Part shown: one piece after another, positions 47,115 to 56,405 of the stretch
Numbering within the stretch: position 1 is the first letter of the stretch
Layout: each line of letters starts with the position of its first letter
Source: Fistulifera solaris
Lineage: Eukaryota; Bacillariophyta; Bacillariophyceae; Naviculales; Stauroneidaceae
Direction of reading: 5' to 3'
Length of the DNA stretch: 64,000 nucleotides
NCBI GenBank assembly: GCA_030295235.1
Contig: AP026124.1
Coordinates: 1,426,001-1,490,000, forward strand
The notes under the pieces: model-generated
What the model was told of the DNA's origin: nothing
Seen by the model: the letters and a program-made list of their open reading frames with translations, nothing else
Databases searched by the model: none
Program-made: the position numbers and the translations under genes

Positions 47115-47885
47115 CTACCCCCGCCCAACAAATGGCTGAGTGGTTGGCATAACGACAAGCTCAAGTATAGTTGTAGTGGGTGGCATCACTACCATTGTTA
47201 ACACACATTCTGCGACATTGTTGGCGTCCATAAAACCTTCATGTTGACGCGCTTGAATCATCTCCTGCGTCAGCAGATCACTTGAGACATTTCCAGGATG
47301 GATGATACCCACCGAAATACCGTGTTCGCGTCCATCTAAAGCGAGCGAGCGACTCAAGCCGTTCAGTGCAAACTTTGAAGTCGTATAAGCAGTAGAGTCA
47401 GGTCGTGGCGACATCGCTGAAAGACTTCCAACGTTGATGATTCTGCCACCATTCGGCATATACTTAAACGCTTCACGGGAGCATAAGAAAGGTCCGAGCA
47501 CATTAACTTTCATGACCCACTCAAAGTCGTTTGATGTTAAATTTGAAAGGGGTTTGTCGACGTTGGTTCCGGCATTGTTGATTAGAATATCAATGCGATG
47601 GCCGTCAATTCCTTGAATGCGCATGAAGAGGTCTTTCACGGAAGTTTCATCCGTTACATCACACGAGAAAGTCTCCACAGTGGGAATATCGTTCGCATCG
47701 TTGTTGTCAGTCGTAAGATTCCTTTTGATGTTTGCGGCGGCTTCTTTCAAGCTTTCCAAGTTCCGCCCTGTCAACACGACCGAAGCACCTGCCTGCGCTA
47801 ACTTGTTGGCAATGGCTTGGCCGATTCTGCCGCTAGCGCCTGTGATGAGAGCCCGTTTTCCCTTAAGAACGGATATTGTGGACAT
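47115..47885 (-). CDS. Short-chain dehydrogenase/reductase
   Basis: 256 intact residues from ATG 47885 (MSTISVLKGKRALITGASGR); an upstream in-frame ATG at 47990 would add 35 residues with a hydrophobic segment, possibly an ER anchor. The Rossmann motif is TGASGRIG, with NNAG (~residues 101-104), the Ser in INVGSLSAMS and YTTSK as the catalytic Tyr/Lys pair, then HPGNVSSDLL. It belongs to the classical SDR family with an unknown substrate. It is a different subfamily from the SDR at 42365, so not a tandem duplicate. Confidence 0.88.
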   Translation of the reverse strand: MSTISVLKGKRALITGASGRIGQAIANKLAQAGASVVLTGRNLESLKEAAANIKRNLTTDNNDANDIPTVETFSCDVTDETSVKDLFMRIQGIDGHRIDILINNAGTNVDKPLSNLTSNDFEWVMKVNVLGPFLCSREAFKYMPNGGRIINVGSLSAMSPRPDSTAYTTSKFALNGLSRSLALDGREHGISVGIIHPGNVSSDLLTQEMIQARQHEGFMDANNVAECVLTMVVMPPTTTILELVVMPTTQPFVGRG

Positions 47886-48250
47886 TATTTTTTTTAATTG
47901 GTTCCTTGCATAGCGTTTTTTCCAATAAAAAAGTACGGAATAACAATAAAATAATGTTGTGGTGAGTGGTGAAACAGTTCCGAAGACCAAAGAAAATAGT
48001 TTTGAGTACCGGTAGGGTCTTGTCCTGGACTGGGACGAAATAATATCGCATCGTCATAACCAATCGGGCATCTCTAAATTTAGCGGTCACCAATCTGAAA
48101 AGTATAGCAGTAATGGCTTGACATCTTTCTGTTTCGATTGAATTAAACGCCATTTGAATTATCTTCTATCTTATTCGACAGGAAACGTCAATACACTTGT
48201 GTTTCGATAAACATTATTATTGTATCAAAAATTCATCGAATGTCGTATCT

Positions 48251-48333
48251 GCAACTTTGTCCGAGTTGGTCTAAGGAGGTGGTTTCAAGCACCACTGTAT
48301 TCGTACGCATGGGTTCGAATCCCATAGGTTGCA
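48251..48333 (+). tRNA. trnL-CAA: tRNA-Leu (CAA)
   Basis: Cloverleaf folds by eye: acceptor GCAACTT/AGGTTGC with one G-T pair, D-stem TCC/GGA, anticodon stem GTGGT/ACCAC with loop TTCAAGC (anticodon CAA), a long class II variable arm, and T-arm ATGGG-TTCGAAT-CCCAT. Discriminator A at 48333. No intron. A T-rich tract follows, suiting Pol III termination. Confidence 0.92.
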
Positions 48334-48788
48334 AAATTTTGTTTTGATTTTGAGGGAGCTAAAGGTCTAATCTACGTAGTAGCTGTTCTTGGTACAACAG
48401 CGAATATTACGTGGTACAATTGCTCCTAGTTTACTGTAATCTGCCTTTAAACTTAAAACCAGGTACCATCTGTCCGCTGCATTATATGTTATCCTTGATC
48501 GTCATTATTGGGACAGTGACAGCACTCCAGCTGGGTCAAACCGACAAAGCCCGGAATGCCAGCTACAAGTAGTTCGGCTGGGACAAATTGCTTTGAAGCT
48601 ATCAATGGTGTATCCAGTATCCAGTGAAGCCGTAAGCTCTAGGCCAAGTGCGGTAGATATTAAGGGTTTTCACTACAAGAATGATTTTTTACATTGTTGC
48701 ATCATGCTAATTATGTTATCTCTGTAACTACACAACAGTCGGGACGGACGTTCGATTCGACAAATCTTTCAAACTAGATGTCGAATTC
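48334..48788. other. Intergenic, no gene supported
   Basis: It contains CCAGGTACC near 48458-48468, a member of the TACCAGGTAC motif group. Nothing else is supported. Confidence 0.45.
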
Positions 48789-49677
48789 TCATCCAAATTT
48801 TTGTCCATCCGTGTGCTTTTCTTTGTGTATTTTCTTGTTGTAGCTTTGCCCCAAAACAGATGTCGCAACAAGGTTATCTTTGCTGTTATCGTCGCGTTCA
48901 TTTTTTACATGATCAACTGTCAAACCCATGCCGGCCAGAGAAATTTGGTTCTGGATTTCATAGCACAAACGACTGAAAATGTACCGCGTGCGCGAACCAT
49001 TCACATCTTCTATGTCGACCGTTTTTTGAAACCATCCATCTTCATACCAAGTCTCAGTGATACTGAGCATTCCATCAGGACCCACCCAAATATATTCCAG
49101 GTGTTCTTCCGGATAGCGATCTCATGTTGCATAATCAACCTTGACATTGGGATCGATGCGCTTTAGATCGAAACACTGGGCAAAGAAACGAGAAAGAGAA
49201 CGGTGAGAGCTTTAACACCAACACAAATGACAGCGAAGTTGGCGCAATACGCATAGAGGGTCCAAATTTTCTGCCCGATGATTGTCTTCCCATGGAATCC
49301 ATCTGAACACGCCGGATGTCGTTATTCGATCGGTGACTGTCGTGCTGACAAATGTGACCCGCAGGTCGAGATCCAACGAAGGCGGTCAAGTTGAGGTGTC
49401 CAATCGCAAATCTACAAGCCCGACCGATTTGTTCACTTCGAAATGTGGCATATCTTTTGCACCTCGCGCCGGTGTCGATTAGCATACTCCCGAATGTCCG
49501 AATCAAGTACACTTCATAGAGCTCTATGAACTCCTTGAAGTCAGACCGAGCTCGATTCTTTTCCGCAATTACACATCGAACACCTATAATTTCTGTGTCT
49601 CCGTTAAAATTTTTTGGATTGCAATGGCTTTGCTTACAAAGCGAAAATGCACCCAAATCACGCAATCGATATTGCAT
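48789..49677 (-). pseudogene. Unrecognised, possibly decayed gene
   Basis: Two minus-strand open pieces (49677-49135 and 49085-48789) suggest a gene read toward the left. The right piece has EFIELYEVYLIRTFGSMLID. An alternative frame gives a hydrophobic stretch (LYAYCANFAVICVGVKALTV). The left piece reads YIWVGPDGMLSITETWYEDG and then WFQKTVDIEDVNGS. A stop lies in the frame upstream of it (near 49120). I recognise no family. Its position next to a kinase relic on the same strand suggests a decaying stretch. It could instead be an intact gene with unusual splicing. Confidence 0.3.
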
Positions 49678-50520
49678 ATCAAGTAGACGACTGGAAAAAC
49701 GTAGTATTCAAACCCCAGCCCTGTGCCTGAAATGGCATAATCAACTTCAAAGATTGCTTTCTCATCCACAAAAAGGAATTCGGCAAAGATTCATCCTACG
49801 CTCCACATATCTGCCGGGGAGGAATATTCCGTCGAACCGAGAAGAAGCTCCGGAGATTTGTACCACAATATAATCGCTTGCGGTGATAAATGTGGGCATA
49901 CCATACATGCGCGCTAAACCAAAATCTGCCAATTTTATGGTTCCGTCTCTTAGAAACAACATGTTGTTTGAGATCCAGCGCATGAGAGATATGCGTTGCC
50001 TTCCAACTCCAAAAATGAATCCTCCGTTTTTCTTACGGAGTTTCAAATCGCGGAGTTATATCCACCGATCATAACACGCTGCTATAGAGGTCAACAGGGA
50101 TTTCATATGTTAGACACAGAAATGGCTTTGTTCGATAGGATTTTTTTAACTTCGGTAAACACACACTCGTATACGAGGCAGACTCCCAAATCAGGTGTGG
50201 TAAAGCAGTCGACTAACTCGATGATGTTTTTTCGTGTTTGAATGCTCGCAATAATCTGATCTCTCGTACGGCAGTAAAGTTGATACCTTCTTCGGGTCGT
50301 TTGGATTTGATCTTTTGATGGCAACGATGCGAGCGGAAGCGATTTGCATAGCCAAAAGTGAACGACACCCCGTGTTCGCTGGCCCAATGCTTTTTGTAGT
50401 TCTCGTACCAGGTACAATCGTTTTCAGATGCTACAAGTGCTTGTACCAGGTACCGGTACCGGTACGGTACGGTACGGTGCCGAGTATCATTCTTCGTCTA
50501 ACCTTCGCCCGTTTCGCCAT
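49584..50520 (-). pseudogene. CDK7-like protein kinase relic
   Basis: Segments in kinase order, on the minus strand but in several frames: N-lobe KIKSKRPEEGINFTAVREIR (alphaC region with catalytic Glu), NIIELVDCFTTPDLGVCLVY, a decayed catalytic-loop region, [20 protein letters not shown] (DFG motif present) and [20 protein letters not shown] (APE-type motif). The best match is CDK7. The Gly-rich loop and HRD motif are degraded, the frame changes at least three times, there is a stop within the APE region, and after subdomain IX the sequence runs into unrelated DNA, so the C-lobe is missing. The start region is invaded by GGTACC repeats. This is far worse than the one-base breaks elsewhere, so true decay is favoured. 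Confidence 0.75.
50443..50481. repeat. GTACC/GGTAC short tandem repeat
   Basis: About 39 bp of overlapping GTACC and CGGTA units, starting with GTACCAGGTACC and continuing as repeated CGGTAC. It lies inside the 5' part of the kinase relic. A similar run occurs at 54939-54962 beside the second hairpin element. Confidence 0.8.
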
Positions 50521-50663
50521 CTGTCATTTTCGTGAAAATGAAAAAATAACAAAATATCGACGAGTAGACTACCAGTAGTATTAATAATCACAAAGACTGG
50601 TCTTCTTATCACACCTTTTCATGTCACCACGTTTTTCTTCTTGCAAGTCACTCAATAGATACA

Positions 50664-50942
50664 ATGTCACTTCGAAGGCCACCAACGCGGATCGAGCTTA
50701 AAGCTGATGACATCGAAGAGTTCGACAAGGTAGGCGTGAAACGTATACAAGGTGTAAGAAAACCTGACCCCGTTATGTTAACTAACACCGACAATTTTGT
50801 TCAGGTTCGCAAAGAGGAAGCTTACACTCTCTTTCAAGTAAAGAATGATCACGCTGATGCAAGGACGCCCCACACGCAAGCCAAGAAAATGGCGGCACTC
50901 TCTCGTATCGGAGTGACAGGCCGATTGCCCGAGAAACGGTAA
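50664..50942 (+). CDS. CDC26: Anaphase-promoting complex subunit CDC26
   Basis: Two exons, 50664-50729 and 50805-50942, joined over a 75 bp intron give 67 residues. The N-terminus MSLRRPPTRIELKADDIEEF matches the highly conserved CDC26 motif (M-L-R-R-x-P-T-x-I-x-L) that inserts into the TPR groove of APC6/Cdc16 and stabilises it. The remainder is charged and disordered. The intron has no stop and a length divisible by three, so an unspliced reading adds 25 residues. APC/C is the ubiquitin ligase that drives anaphase and mitotic exit. Confidence 0.85.
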   Translation: MSLRRPPTRIELKADDIEEFDKVGVKRIQGVRKPDPVMLTNTDNFVQVRKEEAYTLFQVKNDHADARTPHTQAKKMAALSRIGVTGRLPEKR

Positions 50943-51143
50943 GGTCGAGGTGCGCCTTAATTGAATGTGAAGTCTATTTTGGCTTGTGACTGTAGCAGTG
51001 TGTGAAGCAGGCAGATTACACGTCATTTATTAGAATCTGTGTTTAAGACCTGAACGGAACGTTCGACGGAATCGTTGGCATTGTCTCCTCAAGTATAATC
51101 CTTCTATCGTTTAGGCTAACGAAACATGCAGGGTGCCATACTT

Positions 51144-51656
51144 TTAAATTCGATATTCTGGAGCACTGAGGTCGATCGTTTGCGGTAGAGAATTAGACAC
51201 TTCGTCGAATGTCCCCGTGGACGGAATTCCTATTTGATTTCCTAGCCATCCAGGACCCAAGATGACATTCATACTGAAGAAGAAAGCGATTGCTGCTGCA
51301 AGAATATATGTAAATACATTGATTCCGAACATCTACGTCGCCTCGCAAGGTGAGATTCGTCGAATCAATGTTGATATCAAAATTTAGTAAAATGAATATG
51401 AATATTCGCCACGCACCCGTTGTATTACCATCCAGTTTGATGGCTTTCCAGCTTCGATTTCTGCTAGTGTCGCTTCATCCAGTTCTTCATCACTAAGTTG
51501 GATTAAATTACGATTATCTTCGTTGTTGAGCTGCCCATGAAGGACGCATTGCGTTTTCATTTGTAAGTGAGCTGAAAGGGAATGCGAAAAAGCGTCAATC
51601 GTCGACCCTGGTATCTGAAACATCAGAATTATCTTGAGTAGCAATAAGTTCCTCAT
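51144..51656 (-). CDS. Small, probably plastid-targeted membrane protein
   Basis: Two exons (51656-51417 and 51332-51144; 84 bp intron) give 142 intact residues. A signal peptide (MRNLLLLKIILMFQIPGSTI) is followed by DAFSHSLSA, an AFS-type plastid cleavage motif. Then come an acidic segment (LSDEELDEATLAEIEAGKPS), one transmembrane helix (FTYILAAAIAFFFSMNVIL) and GPGWLGNQIGIP. The pattern suggests a conserved single-pass thylakoid or envelope protein of stramenopile algae. I do not know a named family. It is a good candidate for an uncharacterised plastid protein. Confidence 0.7.
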
Positions 51657-52271
51657 GATTTGTATGCATCAAATTTTATTCAAAATGTAGTTCATACTTC
51701 ATACCAGGTACGAACACGAGGTTGGAGGAGTGCGACAATCATCGCGCCATGCGAAAAGACAAAAACGTCGCAGACGCCTCCTCTCACGACTCACGACTGA
51801 AATCCAGTCACGGGATATGAAACCAACACTTTGACTCTATAGTGGAGTATGAAACGCATCATTCGGCGGATTTCTATTACTTAAGAGTAAACTTTGAAGG
51901 GCTCACTGCAGATGTAACTGACAGTGATCATTCAATTTGCTGGATGGCAGAAAAATTGGAGAAGTTTGACTTGACGCGAGACGCAAACATTCGTACCAGG
52001 TACATACGGTCGTGGGTACGTGGCGCACGTGCCCACGAACGGGTATTAGTTCGTTAAGTAAAAAACAAAGCCCAGTTGCCAACGGATAGCATGTAAGTTT
52101 CCCGCCTTTATTCACACCTCCCACCAGGTTTGAGATCGTTGCGATCGACATGAATGAGTGCACGTTAAGAAAATGACATTGCAGCTGCTCGGTCCCAGCG
52201 GCAATTCTTCTTCCAAGCGTGCCAGTGATATTGTAAGCAATCCATTGAACTATCAATAAAGTAGATAAGCC
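51657..52271. other. Intergenic, dense in short palindromes
   Basis: Holds TACCAGGTAC at 51702-51711, palindrome copy 4 at 51791-51813, and GTACCAGGTAC at 51993-52003 followed by ACGTGGCGCACGTG near 52018. No gene supported. Confidence 0.55.
51791..51813. repeat. Dispersed ~22 bp palindrome, copy 4
   Basis: Arms TCACGACTG and CAGTCACGG around AAATC. Same family as copies at 674, 15213 and 16461. Confidence 0.7.
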
Positions 52272-53415
52272 ATGTTATGGGTAGATGAATACCGCCCCAC
52301 GAAACTGGAGGATCTTTCCTACCATTCGGATATTACCGATCGTTTGCAAGCCCTGGCACAGAACCCTGACTCCATGCCCCATCTCTTTTTTTTACGGACC
52401 ATCAGGAGCCGGAAAAAGACTCGCATCAACTGCTTACTCGAAGCTCTCTACGGTCCGGGAGCGAGGAAACTCAAATTGGATCAACGCACATTTACAACAC
52501 CCACCAACAAGACGGTACAAATCAACATGGTTACGTCGAGTTATCACATTGAAATCAGCCCTGGTGATGCAGGATTAAATGATCGGTTTGTTGTTCAAGA
52601 TATTATCAAAGAGATTGCGTCCAATCAGAATATCTCGGCAATGAACAGTACCAGGAAAACAGCACTTTTCAAAACTGTGGTTCTCGTGGAAGTTGATCGA
52701 CTCAGTCGTCAAGCCCAAGCCGCCTTGCGTCGCACCATGGAAAAGTACGCCAAGACATGTCGTCTCATTTTATGCTGTGATTCAATGAGTAAAGTTATGG
52801 AACCTGTTCGCAGTCGATGTCTAGGAATTCGTGTGCCAGCACCGACTCACATCGAGGTAAGCGCCTTCGTGAATCGAGTTCGTGTACAGCATTGGATTTA
52901 CTAAGCACTTGTGTCTCGTCTTTGTAAAGATTTCCAACGTACTGATCAAAACCGCCCGTCGTACCGAACATACTCTTCCAGAAGATGTTGCGAGCAATAT
53001 CGCTCGGTCCTGCGATCGCAATCTACGCCGTGCCATTCTCATGTTGGAAGCCATGAGTACGCAAGGTCTCACCAAAGATCAACCGGTTCCAGTGACGGAC
53101 TGGGAACTTTACATTCGTCAGATTGCCATTGATATTACCAAAGAGCAAAGTCCGCAACGCTTGGCAGCGACACGCGAAAAAATGTACGAACTTTTGGTCA
53201 ACTGCATCCCTCCGACCATTGTGCTCAAGACGTTGGTCAGGGAATTGCTGAGAAATCTCGATGATACACTGAAACCTTCGGTCGTGGAGTGGGCAGCGTT
53301 TTACGAGCATCGCATCGCCATGGGAAGCAAAGAGATATTTCATCTAGAGGCGTTTGTGGCAAAATACATGGCGCTGTACAAGAAGTATCTCAACGACCTA
53401 TTCGATGACTTTTAA
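52272..53415 (+). CDS. RFC3: Replication factor C subunit 3 (clamp loader)
   Basis: AAA+ subunit of the complex that loads PCNA. Exons 52272-52856 and 52930-53415. It starts MLWVDEYRPTKLEDLSYHSD. Walker A is GPSGAGKK, RFC box II region ALRRTMEKYAKTCRLILCCD, sensor 1 CDSMSKV and the SRC motif PVRSRCLGIRVP. The C-terminal collar follows. Lack of a DEAD-type Walker B (VVLVEVDRLS instead) is normal for RFC3. Two shifts flank Walker A: one extra T in 52386-52393 and one missing A in 52413-52417. They cancel, leaving 356 residues, the human RFC3 length, which is strong support for both corrections. Confidence 0.95.
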
Positions 53416-53452
53416 AAGTATATCAGAAAGTAATCTTACAACATTCGACTTT

Positions 53453-54742
53453 TCATGAGTCAACTGTAGACAGCACTATTTTTCCGACTGTAGCACCACT
53501 GGATATTAGATCATGCGCCGACGCAATGTCATTCATGTGCATCTCCACCACTCGCGGACACGATAGCTTTCCTTCTTCCAGCCAAGCCAGTACTTGGTCG
53601 AAAAGATCAGATAGCATCTCGCGCTCATTGGCAAAGAATGACAAGTTAAAAGCCAAGACAGCTTTATTCACGGCTCCCATTTCCATGGGATCTAGCTTTG
53701 GCATGTTGGTCATCTTGTATGCCATTTTCAGCCATTGCCAGGGCGACAACATATCACGGCCCATGGGTAGATTTGTGTGAAAACCATAAACAATCAATCG
53801 TCCAGTCATTGCTAAATGATCGTACGACTGTTGCAAGGTATCTACTCCGGAAGAATCCATAACCGCAGCATAGCCTGAAGGAGAAGCCGCCGCAATCTCA
53901 TTCCACATGTTTCTCGTCGCACTCTTATCGATCACAACATCACATCCTAAGCGTTTGGCTTCTTCTACTTTGGCAGAGCGCCCAACGACACCTACTACCG
54001 GTGACAAGCCCAATAACTTCGACATTTGAATGAGCATGCTACCCACACCTCCCGCCGCTGAATGGATCAAAATACCTGTGTTACTGAACTTGGACGGCGT
54101 CGGAAAGTGTCCAGCTAAGAACAAGGAATAAAGTGAAGTGAGGGCCACGGTAGGGATCGCCGAAGCCTGACTGGTGGACCATCCGCTGGGAATTAGTCGA
54201 AGGTGTAAGGCGGGGACCATGACGCGAGAGCTATACGCCCCAAATAAAGTACATCCAAACACACGATCACCCACTCTAAATTGCCGCACATCGGTGCCCA
54301 CGTGTTCGACAATACCGGCAATGTCAAAACCAGGAACAATCGGATAGCCTACATACTGATTGGCACTCTCATAGAGGCCCCATCGAATGCAGATATCAGC
54401 GTAATTCACAGAAAATGAATCGATTCGTACAATGACGCAATCATTTGGCAGGTCCTTTATACGAGCAAATGCTCCTTCACGGGGCGACACGTTGTAGCCG
54501 GTCGTACAGTAACCCGGCTTCAATGTAATGACGCGCAACTGCTCCACGCCACCGGGACGTGCAATCACCACACATTTTGTATTGTTGGAATCAGTAACGG
54601 GACCTTCTGTCTGTTCCTGGGGCAAACGAGGAACCAATACGGGCAGCAAGCTCGGCACAAACGTTCGAACGAACCATGAGAGTAGATTGGCGCCCATGGC
54701 TACCAAAATGGCGGTGTCTTGACCGAAAATTTTCTTGCCCAT
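53453..54742 (-). CDS. Zinc-free quinone oxidoreductase, VAT-1-like (MDR family)
   Basis: 429 intact residues. The N-terminus has a possible membrane helix (AILVAMGANLLSWFVRTFVP). The GroES-like domain contains IRIDSFSVNYADICIRWGLY and VPGFDIAGIVEHVGTDVRQF; the Rossmann domain contains ILIHSAAGGVGSMLIQMSKL and VVGVVGRSAKVEEAKRLGCD. No catalytic zinc ligands are seen. FHTNLPMGRDMLSPWQWLKM and the length match the VAT-1/VAT-1-like branch (membrane-associated NADPH-dependent quinone reductases). The gene is convergent with RFC3, with only 37 bp between stops. Confidence 0.87.
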   Translation of the reverse strand: MGKKIFGQDTAILVAMGANLLSWFVRTFVPSLLPVLVPRLPQEQTEGPVTDSNNTKCVVIARPGGVEQLRVITLKPGYCTTGYNVSPREGAFARIKDLPNDCVIVRIDSFSVNYADICIRWGLYESANQYVGYPIVPGFDIAGIVEHVGTDVRQFRVGDRVFGCTLFGAYSSRVMVPALHLRLIPSGWSTSQASAIPTVALTSLYSLFLAGHFPTPSKFSNTGILIHSAAGGVGSMLIQMSKLLGLSPVVGVVGRSAKVEEAKRLGCDVVIDKSATRNMWNEIAAASPSGYAAVMDSSGVDTLQQSYDHLAMTGRLIVYGFHTNLPMGRDMLSPWQWLKMAYKMTNMPKLDPMEMGAVNKAVLAFNLSFFANEREMLSDLFDQVLAWLEEGKLSCPRVVEMHMNDIASAHDLISSGATVGKIVLSTVDS

Positions 54743-55410
54743 GTCTGAATTTGCAATAAGCTACCTGTTGATGAATGAGCTGATGGTAATCGAGGTGTAG
54801 AATATTAGTAATGCGAATGAATGAAGAATCATCATCAACATTGTCATTCATCATCCTCTTTTGAATCACGGATACTTTTTTAGCGGGATAAAATGCGTAT
54901 CGCAGTGGTATGGGAATCTACGGAGCTTAACTTCACACGGTACCGGTACCGGTACTGGTACGGGAACGGCGTTAAAATTCTGCCTCGTCGTAGACGCTAC
55001 GTAGAATCTTGTACTGGGAGGCAGAATTTTAACGTCCTTCCCCGTACTCATTGTACTTGTACAGCGGAGTTCAATCATGCCGTCACAAGCTCAAGCAACG
55101 TGAATCATCATCCGAAGCGTGAAGAAGCGGTTATTCGAAGTCTTTTCCGGTTGCACGATTCCACGAAGAACGATTGCATCGAAATCTTTCAACCTTGCTA
55201 CATTACATCTTTATAGTACTCGGCCACTGGCCCAGTCGGAGTGGGCGTTCGATCGATTTCCCGAAATCACATTTTTTTGAAAAAAACGGTGACTGCAAGT
55301 CTCATTATTTATCTCCATCCGACTTTCGAAAACAGTCAGAAGGCGACTTTAACAAGACGGATTTCTTTCTATTCTATTCGGTATACTATCTTTGTTAATT
55401 TATATCTACC
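54743..55410. other. Intergenic holding the second hairpin element
   Basis: GGTACC-rich run at 54939-54962 directly followed by hairpin element copy 2. ORFs across it (e.g. on the plus strand from 54893) are just translations of the element. Confidence 0.55.
54959..55049. repeat. ~90 bp hairpin element, copy 2
   Basis: Inverted arms of about 27 bp (ACGGGAACGGCGTTAAAATT and its near-exact complement) surround a loop almost identical to that in copy 1 at 5888-5983. The two copies differ at only a few bases over ~85 bp, although they lie 49 kb apart. Confidence 0.88.
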
Positions 55411-55746
55411 ATGACACGATCTTCTTCGCGTACTTCCACCTCGGCCTTAACCGTTGCTGAGCGGGCGAAATTCAATCCAGTCCGACTGCGCATGCGCTAC
55501 TCAAGGGGGCTTGGTAGCTTCTCGGCGTCTTCTGCCATGATAACGAATATGGCATCATCTTTGTCCATCAATGAATCATCTCGCAAAGTTCCTCTTATCG
55601 AGAACTTTGATAGCGCGAATGACATTGCGCAGACCCCACGGACGAAGCCTCCGATGATGCAGTGCCCCGATGCTCCTCGCAAGCGACAACACTTCTTTGA
55701 TGTTCCAAAGGAAATTCCGGAAAGAATACAGTTTCCCGAGTTTTGA
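55411..55746 (+). CDS. Small disordered protein with SIAMESE-like motif
   Basis: 111 intact residues, Ser- and Arg-rich, predicted disordered. The C-terminal third reads PPMMQCPDAPRKRQHFFDVP. CPDAPRKR resembles the CPPAPRK core of plant SIAMESE/SMR cyclin-dependent kinase inhibitors, and LRMRYSRGL near residue 30 could act as a basic or cyclin-docking segment. The match is short, so the identity is a lead only; it could be an unrelated small protein. There is no targeting peptide or membrane helix. Confidence 0.5.
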   Translation: MTRSSSRTSTSALTVAERAKFNPVRLRMRYSRGLGSFSASSAMITNMASSLSINESSRKVPLIENFDSANDIAQTPRTKPPMMQCPDAPRKRQHFFDVPKEIPERIQFPEF

Positions 55747-56405
55747 AAAAAGCGAATTGCCGACAACTAATTGTTTATACTGCTGTTCAGCATGTCACAA
55801 GTGTAATAAAAGATGAATATTATAATTCTGTTTGATGTAAGCTTGAATCTGATAGTCTAAAAGCTAGTTTGCACATAAGGACCAGATACCAGAATCAAAG
55901 ATTGGACTGTGGTGAATCCGAAGCAGTGACAGTAAAAAGAAGATTTGACAAGCCAAAGTAAAAAGGTTACAAGTTGAGGTTTAGTCTTTTACATTACAGG
56001 AAGATCTTTTGCTCATTTTTCTGTGCAAGCTTTCTCAAACGGACTTTGGCAGTGATGTTCTTAATTACGGGATGAAATAACTTCAAAGAAGAGGTCCGCG
56101 CTTCCTAATTAGCGATCGACTCCGACTCTTTATTCAGGAAAACAATAATCATGGTCAACAAGTTCGAACGGTATCAATGGCGCTAAGACTAAGGGCTAAG
56201 AAACCTGCTTCCAGGCGCTGCAGCGAATGTTACCCAATACTGCAAACTGATAGTCTCAAAACCCATGCAAAAATATAGCAAGCAGCACTCACGATTTGTC
56301 ATAGCAATTCACCAAGTGCAACAAGGAGCAGAAGACACCTCCGTTGATCACGCGTAGAGACTACAAATCATCGTCAATCACACGTGGCTTTCTTTCAAGA
56401 ACCTT
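55747..56405. other. Intergenic, no gene supported
   Basis: Region between the small SIAMESE-like protein and the Sec6-like gene. No ORF, RNA or repeat recognised. Confidence 0.45.

Noticed and set aside
42365-47885. The two SDR genes as a tandem duplicate or pathway cluster
   Set aside because: Sequence and motif spacing differ clearly, they are on opposite strands, and unrelated codanin-1 lies between.
54893-55216. Plus-strand ORF of 107 codons
   Set aside because: It is a translation of the hairpin element and flanking GGTACC repeats; a similar accidental ORF arises from copy 1 at 5879-6085.
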